NCBI RefSeq assembly: GCF_001613425.1
Contig: NZ_BDCI01000010.1
Span: 1-64,000 of the forward strand
Length of the DNA stretch: 64,000 nucleotides
Direction of reading: 5' to 3'
Source: Nocardia vulneris
Lineage (GTDB): Bacteria; Actinomycetota; Actinomycetes; Mycobacteriales; Mycobacteriaceae
The position numbers and the translations under genes were made by a program. Shown here in pieces: positions 10,046 through 17,770 of this stretch. The notes under the pieces are model-generated. The model was not told the DNA's origin, ran no database searches, and worked only from the letters and a program-made list of their open reading frames with translations. The stretch's first letter is position 1. The number at the start of each line of letters is the position of its first letter.

Positions 10046-11389
10046 ATGGGCATCGAGTGTTCGACCGTCGTTGCGGCACCCCGCTCCGAAGTCTTCGCGT
10101 GGCATGCCCGACCAGGTGCGTTCGCCCGGCTGGCACCGCCGTGGCAGCCGGCCTCGGTGCTGACCGAGGCCGATTCGCTGGCGAGCGGCCAGGCCGTGCT
10201 CGGCTTGCCGGGCGGATTGCGCTGGGTGGCCCGGCACGACCCGGACGGCTATGACCCACCGCAGCGGTTCGTCGACCGGATCGCCGTCGCCGGGATCGCG
10301 TCCTGGCCGGCGGGCCTGCTGCTGCGCTGGCGGCACACGCACGATTTCGAGGTCGTCGACGAGACGCACACCAGGGTGGTGGACCGTGTCGCGACGCCGG
10401 TCCCGGCCTTCGCGCTGCGGCCGATGTTCGACTACCGCTACCGGCAGCTGACCGACGACCTGGCCGCGCACGGCGAGGCGGCGCGCGCGGGATTCACGGC
10501 CCGCACGATCGCGGTGACCGGCGCCTCCGGCCTGGTCGGTACGGCGCTCACCGCCTTCTTGTCCACCGGCGGTCATACCGTGGTGCGTTTGGTCCGGCAC
10601 TCACCCGGGCCGGGTGAAAGGCAATGGGAACCGGACGATCCCGCGCCGGATCTGCTCGACGGTGTGGATGCGGTGATCCATCTGGCGGGCGCCTCGATCG
10701 CGGGCCGGTTCACCGACGAGCACAAGAAGGCCATCGTCGAAAGCCGCATCGGGCCCACCGAGCGGCTGGCGGCGCTGGCGGCTCGGGCCGGCGTCCCGGC
10801 CTTCGTCAGCGCGTCCGCGATCGGCTACTACGGCTACGACCGCGGAGACGAGCGATTGACCGAAACCGCCTCGCGCGGTGGCGGTTTCCTCGCCGACGTG
10901 GTCGAGAACTGGGAGGCGGCCACGCGCGCCGCGAGCGAGGGCGGGGTCCGCGTCGTCACCGTGCGCACCGGGATCGTGCAGTCGCCGCGCGGCGGGACGC
11001 TGCGGCTGCTGCGGCCCCTGTTCGCGACCGGCCTCGGCGGCCGGATCGGCGACGGTGAACAGTGGTTGTCCTGGATCGGCATCGACGACCTGGTGGACAT
11101 CTACCACCGCGCCCTCTGGGACGACACCTTGTCCGGGCCGGTGAATGCCGTTGCGCCACAGCCGGTGCGCAACAGTGAATACACCCACGTGCTGGCGGCG
11201 GTACTGCACCGGCCCGCGTTGCTCCCGGTACCCGAGTTCGGCCCGGCGCTGCTGCTCGGTGAGCAGGGTGCGCGCGAACTGGCCGCCGCGAGTCAGCGCG
11301 TGCTGCCCGCCGCGCTGGAGCGGGCCGGACATCGCTTCCGCACACCGGATCTCGGGACCGCGCTGCGACATCTACTCGGCCGTAGCTGA
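10046..11389 (+). CDS. SRPBCC domain fused to TIGR01777/SDR39U1 epimerase-like protein
   Basis: 447 residues. Residues 1-145 form an SRPBCC (START-like) ligand-binding domain (ECSTVVAAPRSEVFAWH, then a beta-rich region ending RYRQLTDDLAAH). Residues 150-445 form the extended SDR of the SDR39U1/YfcH family (IAVTGASGLVGTALTAFL, VIHLAGASIAGRF, FVSASAIGYYG with Tyr, GFLADVVENWEAAT). The reaction is unknown. The fusion is common in actinobacteria, and members are repeatedly found in MerR-B12 light-inducible clusters beside cyclopropane synthase, lipocalin and photolyase, as here. It is convergent with the synthase gene, 13 bp apart. Confidence 0.88.
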   Translation: MGIECSTVVAAPRSEVFAWHARPGAFARLAPPWQPASVLTEADSLASGQAVLGLPGGLRWVARHDPDGYDPPQRFVDRIAVAGIASWPAGLLLRWRHTHDFEVVDETHTRVVDRVATPVPAFALRPMFDYRYRQLTDDLAAHGEAARAGFTARTIAVTGASGLVGTALTAFLSTGGHTVVRLVRHSPGPGERQWEPDDPAPDLLDGVDAVIHLAGASIAGRFTDEHKKAIVESRIGPTERLAALAARAGVPAFVSASAIGYYGYDRGDERLTETASRGGGFLADVVENWEAATRAASEGGVRVVTVRTGIVQSPRGGTLRLLRPLFATGLGGRIGDGEQWLSWIGIDDLVDIYHRALWDDTLSGPVNAVAPQPVRNSEYTHVLAAVLHRPALLPVPEFGPALLLGEQGARELAAASQRVLPAALERAGHRFRTPDLGTALRHLLGRS

Positions 11390-11402
11390 ATTCGCCCGCG
11401 CG

Positions 11403-12671
11403 TCACACCGCGGCGTCGCGGGTCAGCAGGATCTGGTGCACATCGAGGTAGCCGCAGCGGAACCCGGCCTCGGCATGCGCCAGATACAGCCGCCACATCC
11501 GCCGGAAGACCGGATCGAAGCCCAATTCGGCGACCCGCTCGGTGCGTGCGTTGAACCGCTGCTGCCACAGCCGCAACGTGTGCGCGTAGTGCTCGCCCAT
11601 CGAGAGTTGTTCGCGCACAACCAGTGTGGTGCGGCGAGCGGCGACGTCGGCGAGCAGCCGGGTGGACGGCAGGAAGCCGCCGGGAAAGATGTACTTCTGC
11701 ACCCAGGTGTAGGTGTGACGGGTGGCGAGCATGCGGTGGTGCGGCATGGTGATCGCCTGGATCACCGCGCGTCCGTGCGGCGCGAGCACCCGGTCGATGG
11801 CCTCGAAGAAGGTTTCCAGGTATTCGTAGCCGACGGCCTCGATCATCTCGACCGACACCACCGCGTCGTATTCGCCGTGCACCCGGCGGTAGTCGAGCAG
11901 ATCGATGGTGACGCGCTCGGAAAGCCCCGCGGCCGCGATCCGGTCCAGTGCGAGCGCGCGCTGCTCGGTCGAGAGGGTCACCGAGCGCACCGTCGCCCCG
12001 CGGGCGGCCGCGCGCAGCGCCAATTCGCCCCAGCCGGTGCCGATTTCGAGCAGCCGGGTGCCCGGGCCGACTCCGGCGCAATCGAGGATCCGATCGATCT
12101 TGGCGCGTTGAGCGGCGGCGAGATCGGCCCAGCGTGGTGGTGGCGCGGTGGCCGGGAACAGCGCGCTGGAGTAGGTCAGGGTCTCGTCGAGGAACAGTTC
12201 GAAGAGATTGTTCGACAGGTCGTAGTGCCTGGCGATGTTGCCGCGGGTGTTCGACTCGCTGTTGCGTTCGGCGGCCGGAGGTCTGGCCACGTAGCAGCGG
12301 CGTAACGCGCGCAGCGGCGCCGGGACGAGGGTGTCGATGTGCGCGGCGAACACTGCCAGCGTCGCGGCCGGATCGGGCGCGGACCAGTCGCCGGCCATAT
12401 AGGCCTCGCCGAAACCGATCAGGCCGCCGACACCGAGCCGCGTGGCGAAATCATCGGGGCGGTGCAGGATCAGCCGGGGCGCGTCCGGGCCGCCCCGGCC
12501 GAGCGTGCGCCCGTCCGGATACTCGACAAGGAGCGGCAGCGCGCGCACTGCGCGCCGGAACAGCTTGTCCGCCACCGCCGCGGCGAGCGCGGCGCGGGTG
12601 CCGGCGGGTACCCGCTCGATATCGGGCCATGCGGTCGCGGGGAGTGCCGCGACGTGGGATCGGATGCTCAC
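11403..12671 (-). CDS. Cyclopropane-fatty-acyl-phospholipid synthase family methyltransferase
   Basis: 422 residues from a GTG at 12671. The N-terminal half is the CFA-specific domain (FATRLGVGGLIGFGEAYMAGDW). The C-terminal half is the SAM-methyltransferase fold with LEIGTGWGELAL, the substrate loop NIARHYDLSNNLFELFLDETLTYSSA, and the conserved EMIEAVGYEYLETFF and YIFPGGFLPS segments. It transfers a methyl from SAM to unsaturated acyl chains of phospholipids, protecting the membrane against oxidants. Its start overlaps the stop of a small upstream ORF (GTGA), so the two are coupled. Confidence 0.93.
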   Translation of the reverse strand: MSIRSHVAALPATAWPDIERVPAGTRAALAAAVADKLFRRAVRALPLLVEYPDGRTLGRGGPDAPRLILHRPDDFATRLGVGGLIGFGEAYMAGDWSAPDPAATLAVFAAHIDTLVPAPLRALRRCYVARPPAAERNSESNTRGNIARHYDLSNNLFELFLDETLTYSSALFPATAPPPRWADLAAAQRAKIDRILDCAGVGPGTRLLEIGTGWGELALRAAARGATVRSVTLSTEQRALALDRIAAAGLSERVTIDLLDYRRVHGEYDAVVSVEMIEAVGYEYLETFFEAIDRVLAPHGRAVIQAITMPHHRMLATRHTYTWVQKYIFPGGFLPSTRLLADVAARRTTLVVREQLSMGEHYAHTLRLWQQRFNARTERVAELGFDPVFRRMWRLYLAHAEAGFRCGYLDVHQILLTRDAAV

Positions 12672-12844
12672 CGCGAATACTCCTCGAGGTGCTCGGCGGG
12701 CTGAGGGACGAGTGGCAGGCCACGTGCCCAGAGCTGCACGCCGTGCCTACGCATGCGCACCGAGACCACAAGTGCGGCAAAGGGTATTGCCACTGTCGCG
12801 CGCAGGATGATACGGACGGTGGCCGAATGGCAACGCCCGGTCAT
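12668..12844 (-). CDS. Small single-helix membrane protein upstream of the cyclopropane synthase
   Basis: 58 residues from the ATG at 12844; the frame is open to a TTG at 12931, so up to 87 residues are possible. One hydrophobic segment (IILRATVAIPFAALVVSV) is followed by a basic stretch and an acidic end. The stop overlaps the GTG of the synthase by 4 bp, which argues that it is translated. No good Shine-Dalgarno precedes 12844. The family is not recognised; it could anchor or assist the membrane-associated synthase. Confidence 0.4.
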   Translation of the reverse strand: MTGRCHSATVRIILRATVAIPFAALVVSVRMRRHGVQLWARGLPLVPQPAEHLEEYSR

Positions 12845-13299
12845 CGAGGCGGCGAAGATCGGCCGGTTACCAGCAGCTGAATTCGTGACGCCGCGGGAAC
12901 CGGCGAACGCCGTGAATCCGGGTGCGGACAACCTGCGCGGTCATCTTGTCCGCGTCGCCAGGGTGGGTCCGGAGCCTGCGCCGTTCGGCGCCGCAGAACG
13001 GACAAAATGGACGCGAGGATGTATCGCGGCCGGGGGTTGCCTGCAGTTGTCCACCGCATGTCGCGGCAATCGTATTTGCGTCGTTTATGCATCGTTTAGT
13101 CCGACGTGCACCCCAGGGCTCAGTGGATGAAGCGCCAGCGCGGCACGCGCGGTCGGGGCATGGGCGCACCCGAAGGATTCGCTTCGGAGCGCCCCGCGGA
13201 TGGGTGGTGAGTTCGGCACGGGTCGCGCCGCCCAGTCAGTCCCGTTGTTCGGCGGCGCGGCACGCGCGGTCGACGGGTTGGCGAGGGCGCGGCGGCCGC
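12845..13299. other. Non-coding region between the synthase operon and the MerR-B12 gene
   Basis: 455 bp with no convincing gene. It holds operator-like site B (13066-13098). It also has an 18-bp perfect direct repeat, GCGCGGCACGCGCGGTCG, at 13138-13155 and 13255-13272 (117 bp apart). The open frames through it have the composition of chance frames. Confidence 0.6.
13066..13098. promoter_or_regulatory. Three tandem 11-bp operator-like repeats, site B
   Basis: GCAATCGTATT (13066-13076), TGCGTCGTTTA (13077-13087) and TGCATCGTTTA (13088-13098) follow each other with an exact 11-bp period. Units two and three match in 10 of 11 positions; all three share TCGT at positions 5-8. They lie upstream of the small ORF/cyclopropane synthase pair. 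The consensus is the same as in sites A and C. Confidence 0.7.
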
Positions 13300-14145
13300 T
13301 CAGCTCAGTTTTTCGACGGCGTCGAGGAGGCTGGCGACGCGGTGGGCGGAGTCGGGCAGGATTACGGCGTCCCAGCCGGGGCCGCCGACGAAGACTCGGG
13401 CGCCGGCCTCGCGGCAGGCTCGGACCGCCGAGGTCAGTGCGGTCGATTCCTGTTGGGACCAGAGCACCACGGCGGCGGGGTGGGTGTGCCTGGCGAGGCT
13501 GTCGACCAGTGCGCCGGTGGGTACGTCCGCGCCGAGCATGTGGGCGCCGATTTCGCGTTCGGCCAGTGCCGCGCGCAGCACCTCGAGCGGGAGCGCGTGT
13601 GTTTCGCCGCTGGTGCAGGCCAGCACCACCGGCGTGGTAGCGGGCGCGACCGGCGGCGGGTTGGTGCGATGCAGCACCGAGGTGATGCACCAGGAGAGCA
13701 GGTGCTCGACATCGATGCAGCGCTCGCCCGCGCCCTGCCGGTCGACGATGTCGGCGAAAGCGGGCCGGCACAAGCGATCCCAGGTATCGGCGACGCCGTA
13801 GGCGCGGAAGTGGGCCTCCAGGTGATCCGATACCGCGCGGGTCTCGAGCATGAAGGCTGCGGCGAGCAACGGATAGCGATCGCCCAGGCGCGGGGCCGGA
13901 CCGCGCACCGCCGCGGCCGCCCCCGCCGGAGTCGCGCCGTCCTGGATGAGCGTCAGCATGCGGCCGAGCTGGGCGATATCGGCTTCGGTGTAGAGGCGGT
14001 GCTTGCCCGGCCGGTGTTGCGGCGGGCCGATGTTGTAGCGCCGGTTCCAGCTCCGCAAGGTCGCCGTCGGGATGCCGAGTCGCTCGGCTACCGCGCGGAC
14101 CGTGTAGCCGGCCGCGTCGGAAGCGTGAGCAGAACCGGCGGTCAT
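13300..14145 (-). CDS. MerR-family regulator with cobalamin-binding domain (LitR/CarH-like)
   Basis: 281 residues from the ATG at 14145 (GAGG 5 bp upstream; the frame is open to 14184). Residues 13-80 form the MerR helix-turn-helix (YTVRAVAERLGIPTATLRSW). Residues 88-160 form the four-helix B12 cap, ending in the E147-H148 pair. Residues 170-280 form the B12-binding fold with E181-T-H183 (the lower axial His position), GADVP, and G254-G255. In CarH these parts sense light through adenosylcobalamin. The capping Trp of CarH, ten residues before the EH pair, is Gln137 here, and the ExHxxG glycine is Pro. Neighbours are the typical LitR regulon. Confidence 0.88.
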   Translation of the reverse strand: MTAGSAHASDAAGYTVRAVAERLGIPTATLRSWNRRYNIGPPQHRPGKHRLYTEADIAQLGRMLTLIQDGATPAGAAAAVRGPAPRLGDRYPLLAAAFMLETRAVSDHLEAHFRAYGVADTWDRLCRPAFADIVDRQGAGERCIDVEHLLSWCITSVLHRTNPPPVAPATTPVVLACTSGETHALPLEVLRAALAEREIGAHMLGADVPTGALVDSLARHTHPAAVVLWSQQESTALTSAVRACREAGARVFVGGPGWDAVILPDSAHRVASLLDAVEKLS

Positions 14146-14686
14146 CGCCTCATTCTGCCTCCCCCGCCGCACCCGATTCACCACGCCCGGCCGTCGCGCC
14201 GTCGCGCGGAGTGTCCGGCGGCTCGCCCACCGTGCTCACCGCCATACGGCGGCGACGGTCGCCACCCCCGCAGCCCCAGCTCGCGGCACTCGCGACGGCT
14301 TCGTCACGCTGCGCCTGCCCAACGCTGCCAAGGGGGTGTTGCCGGTTAGATCGGCGAACACTCGAGCGGCGCGGCCCAGGCTCTGATAGACCTCGGCGAG
14401 GGAACACTCGACAACGGACCCGGCGTCTCGCCGGGGGTTCATCCTGGCGACAGCCCGCGGGCTCGATCGCCGACTGCCGCACACCCCGCCCATCACGGCG
14501 GGACCTCGCGGCCGCCACGCCGTATCCGGCCGTCGGGCCGGAGGCGGCAGCGGACCGGCACGTCCGCGTGGACCTGCCGCGGGACAGGCGAGCACGACCC
14601 CTCTCGACGCGATCGGGGGATAGTGAATCGGTTTTGCATCGTTATGCGATAGGATGGCGGATATCGTCGATAACCGAGGAGTTCGT
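14146..14686. other. Intergenic region between the MerR-B12 and lipocalin genes
   Basis: 541 bp between divergent genes. It contains operator-like site C near its right end. The remaining roughly 470 bp is GC-rich with only overlapping chance frames. One minus-strand frame reads a protein-like patch (SLAEVYQSLGRAARVFADL) and could be a remnant of a lost gene; no start or family supports it. Confidence 0.5.
14624..14645. promoter_or_regulatory. Tandem 11-bp operator-like repeat, site C
   Basis: TGAATCGGTTT (14624-14634) and TGCATCGTTAT (14635-14645) are adjacent 11-mers that match the site B consensus TGCATCGTTTA at 8 and 9 positions. The site sits 41 bp before the lipocalin start and in the divergent upstream region of the MerR-B12 gene, so it could control both. 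Confidence 0.6.
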
Positions 14687-15298
14687 GTGACATCTCGAAG
14701 TAAGCGGCATTCGGTACGTCTTTCCATGGTTCTGGCCGGTTTCGCGGCCGCGGTTCTTTCGGTGGGTAGTGCGCAGGCCGCGCCGGTCGCGGGGCCGGCG
14801 CCGGTGCCTTCGCTGGATCTGAATCAGTACCTCGGTACCTGGCATCAACTCGCGGCGGTCCCGCAGTACTTCAATCTCGCCTGCGCCCGCGACACCAAGG
14901 CGAACTATTCGCTCGACGCGCAAGGCAACGTCGCGGTGCGCAACACGTGCACCACCTGGACGAACGGGAACAACGAGATCGCGGGCACCGCGACGGTCAA
15001 CGACCGTGCCACCAACGCGCAACTGCACGTGAGCTTTCCGGGCGTGCCCACCCAGGATCGGCTCGACGGACCCACCAACTATATCGTGACGGCGCTCGCC
15101 TCGGACTACTCGTGGGCGGTGGTCACCGACCCGAGCCGGCTGTCCGGCTTCGTGCTCGCGCGTGACACCCGGCTCGACCCCGCGGCTTGGTCCGGGGTGC
15201 GCGCGGGAATCGTTGCGGCAGGCCAGGATCCGTGCCTATACCTGACCTCGCCGAGCACCGGTGGTTTCACCGGAATCGTTCCGCTCTGCACAGTGTGA
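14687..15298 (+). CDS. Secreted bacterial lipocalin (Blc-like)
   Basis: 203 residues from a GTG at 14687 behind GAGGAG. The signal peptide (LSMVLAGFAAAVLSVGSAQA) is cleaved near AQA; no lipobox is seen. The lipocalin signature is YLGTWHQLA (the GxW motif), followed by paired strands, SDYSWAVVTDPSR and a C-terminal helix, as in Blc. Blc-type lipocalins bind lipids and lysolipids at the envelope and are linked to membrane repair. The gene opens a + strand pair with photolyase and carries site C upstream, which points to induction by light. Confidence 0.88.
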   Translation: MTSRSKRHSVRLSMVLAGFAAAVLSVGSAQAAPVAGPAPVPSLDLNQYLGTWHQLAAVPQYFNLACARDTKANYSLDAQGNVAVRNTCTTWTNGNNEIAGTATVNDRATNAQLHVSFPGVPTQDRLDGPTNYIVTALASDYSWAVVTDPSRLSGFVLARDTRLDPAAWSGVRAGIVAAGQDPCLYLTSPSTGGFTGIVPLCTV

Positions 15299-15420
15299 CC
15301 TCCGGTCCGGCGCTCGTGAGGGTCGCGTCGAGGGTCGCAGGCCTGAGCCGCCCGTCGCACCGCGGCGCCACCCTTCCGGGCGCCGGACCGCATTCGTTTC
15401 AGCACTCGAAGAGGAGCAGA

Positions 15421-16745
15421 TGACCGTCACCATCGCTTTGTTCACGCGCGACCTGCGGGTGCGCGACAACCCGGTGCTCACCGCGGCACATCGCGAAGGT
15501 GCCTCGGTGGTACCGCTTTTCGTGATTGACGAGGCGATCGCCGGCGGCCGGTTCGCGGCCCCGAATCGGGCGCGTTTCCTGGCCGCCGCGCTGGGCGAAC
15601 TGGACGCCGAATTGCGGGCGATCGGCGGCAAGCTGGTGGTGCGGCGCGGTGATGTCGTCGAACAGGTGGCCGCGGTGGCCGAGGAGGTGCATGCCGACAG
15701 CGTGCACATCGCCGCCGATGTCAGCGGTTACAGCCGCAGGCGGGAACAGGCGCTGCGGGATCGGTTGGCGCAGCGCAGTTGTCTGTTGCACAGCCACGCC
15801 GCCTCGATCACCGCCGCCGATCCCGAGGTGCTCGTCCCGTCCACCGGGCGCGACCACTTCGCCGTCTTCACACCGTATTTCCGCCGCTGGACCGAGGCAC
15901 ACCAGCGCAAACCGCTCGGCAAGCCGCGCGAACTCACCATGCCGCCGGTGCGCAGCGATCCGCTGCCCGAACCCGAGGACCTCTGCGCGGGCCCGACCTC
16001 CCCGCAGCTCGCCGTCGGCGGCGAGACGACGGGGCGAAAGATCGTGCGGGACTGGCTGTCCGGTCCGATCGAGAACTACGAGGAGCGCAACGACGACCTC
16101 GCCGCCGATGCCACCTCCCGGCTCTCGCCGTATCTGCACTTCGGCTGCGTCTCGCCGGTCGAGCTGGTGCACCGGGTCGATATGTCCACCCCGGGCGGCC
16201 ACGCCTTCGCCAGGCAGCTGTCCTGGCGCGACTTCCATCACCAATTGCTCGCGGCCAGGCCGGATATCGCGTGGTCGGACTATCGGCCCCGCCCGGGCGA
16301 GTGGCGTGAGGATCCGCAGGCCGCCGCGGCGTGGCGGGACGGCCGCACCGGGTTCCCGATCGTCGACGCACCCATGCGCCAGTTGCAGGCCGAAGGCTGG
16401 ATGCCCGGCCGGGCCAGGCTCATCACCGCCAGCTTCCTGGCCAAATCGCTGCGCATCGACTGGCGCGTCGGCGCCGCACACTTCCTGCACTGGCTGGTGG
16501 ACGCGGATCTGGCGAACAACCAGCTCAACTGGCAGTGGGTCGCCGGTACCGGCACCGACACCAGGCCCAATCGCGTGCTCAACCCCCTCCGGCAGGCCAA
16601 ACGCTACGACGAGAACGGTGATTACGTCCGGCGTTGGCTGCCTGAACTCGCCCATCTTTCCGGTGCCGCGATCCACACTCCGTGGCGCGAGAACATCGAT
16701 CCCGCCGACTATCCCGCGCCGATCATCGAGTGTGTCGGCATGTAG
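15421..16745 (+). CDS. phr: Deoxyribodipyrimidine photo-lyase (class I CPD photolyase)
   Basis: 441 residues from the ATG at 15421 behind GAGGAG. The N-terminal Rossmann antenna domain begins VTIALFTRDLRVRDNPVLTAA. The C-terminal FAD domain holds RLSPYLHFGCVSP, ARQLSWRDFHHQLL and FLAKSLRIDWRVGA, then NNQLNWQWVAGTGTDTRPNR with the Trp/Asn residues that bind FAD and the dimer. It repairs cyclobutane pyrimidine dimers using blue light. Its position 122 bp after the lipocalin gene, within a MerR-B12 cluster, fits light-inducible expression. A 10-bp inverted repeat (15304-15313 with 15380-15389) lies between the two. Confidence 0.93.
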
Positions 16746-16852
16746 CGCACCGATTCCGCGGCAGATACACCCGTACCCCTTCCTAATTCGCGACGCCAGG
16801 TCTTGAATTGGTACATCGAGGCTTGTTCGTCCCTGCGGAAAGGGAGCCTGTG

Positions 16853-16939
16853 ATGATGGGTACCGTCGATATCGCGATCACCGTCGCCCGGATCTTCGAC
16901 ACGGTGCAGAAGGCGCTGTTGCTGCTCATCCTGCGCTGA
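16853..16939 (+). CDS. Candidate 28-residue hydrophobic peptide
   Basis: ATG at 16853 (a second ATG follows directly) after GGAAAGGGAG at 8-10 bp. The product begins MMGTVDIAIT, has a short charged middle (RIFDTVQK) and ends ALLLLILR. Such a peptide could be an amphipathic or membrane-inserting small protein. There is no homologue I can name. It lies in an otherwise empty 217-bp gap between photolyase and the deacetylase, 23 bp before the latter, and might also be its leader. Confidence 0.4.
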   Translation: MMGTVDIAITVARIFDTVQKALLLLILR

Positions 16940-16962
16940 CCGATTGCTGCCAGACTGGTCCG

Positions 16963-17748
16963 ATGGCGACCGTCGTGGCATTGCACGCACACCCGGATGA
17001 CGAAACCCTGCTCACCGGAGGCACACTGGCGAAGCTGGCCGCGGCGGGGCACCGCACCGTGCTCGTCGTCGCGACCGATGGACATCTGGCCACGCTCGAC
17101 GGACCCGCGCCGCGGCTGGCCGAATTGTCCGCCAGCGCAGCCGTATTGGGGGTCGAGCGGGTCGTGCACCTGGGTTACGCCGACAGCGGGCACGGCGCGG
17201 TGCTCTACGCGGACCCGGCCGACCGAACCCGCTTCGTCCGAGCCGATCCCGAGGAGGCCGCCGCGCGGCTTGCCGCGATCCTGCGCGAAGAAGCGGCGGA
17301 GGTCCTGTTCAGCTACGACCGCAACGGTGGCTACGGCCACCGAGATCATGTGCGGGTGAGCGAGGTAGGCAGCCGGGCGGCGGAACTGGCGGGCGTGCGG
17401 GTGTTGCAAGCCACCATGCCGCGCGAAAACGCGCTGCGGATAGCGCGTTTGCTCACCGCACTGCGCATCCGGAGCAACCTCGGCCGATGGGGTGCCGTGT
17501 ACAGTCCGGCCGCCGAGATCACCCACCGCATCGATGTGCGCCGCTTCGCGGGGCAGCGCCAGACCGCGCTCGCGGCGCACCGCTCGGTGCTCGCGGGCAC
17601 GAGTGGTTTCGCCACCATCGCCAAGCTGCTGCTGCGGATGCCGACCTGGATGCTGGGCCGGATCATGCGGTGGGAGTGGTTCATCGAGGAGGGCGCGGTG
17701 CCGCAGAGCCCGCCGCTCGACGACGTGCTCGTCGCGGCTCGGCGATGA
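16963..17748 (+). CDS. PIG-L/LmbE-family N-deacetylase
   Basis: 261 residues. The zinc motif HAHPDDE occurs at residues 7-13 and the second ligand loop GYGHRDHV near 125-132. These are the hallmarks of the MshB/Mca/PIG-L superfamily, which removes acetyl or acyl groups from GlcNAc-type sugars and conjugates. Sequence alone does not separate a mycothiol enzyme from a secondary deacetylase. The closing segment (MRWEWFIEEG) is typical of small actinobacterial members. It is convergent with the orphan histidine kinase. Confidence 0.88.
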   Translation: MATVVALHAHPDDETLLTGGTLAKLAAAGHRTVLVVATDGHLATLDGPAPRLAELSASAAVLGVERVVHLGYADSGHGAVLYADPADRTRFVRADPEEAAARLAAILREEAAEVLFSYDRNGGYGHRDHVRVSEVGSRAAELAGVRVLQATMPRENALRIARLLTALRIRSNLGRWGAVYSPAAEITHRIDVRRFAGQRQTALAAHRSVLAGTSGFATIAKLLLRMPTWMLGRIMRWEWFIEEGAVPQSPPLDDVLVAARR

Positions 17749-17770
17749 AACCCATTGTGCGCGGGCCGAT

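Noticed and set aside
14211..14690. Plus-strand 159-residue frame before the lipocalin gene
   Set aside because: Arg/Pro/Ser-rich composition, no start signal, and it overlaps operator site C and the real gene start.
15299..15420. Operator unit before the photolyase gene
   Set aside because: A GCATTCGTTT near 15390 resembles the 11-bp unit but has an extra base and no tandem partner, so I do not count it as a fourth site.
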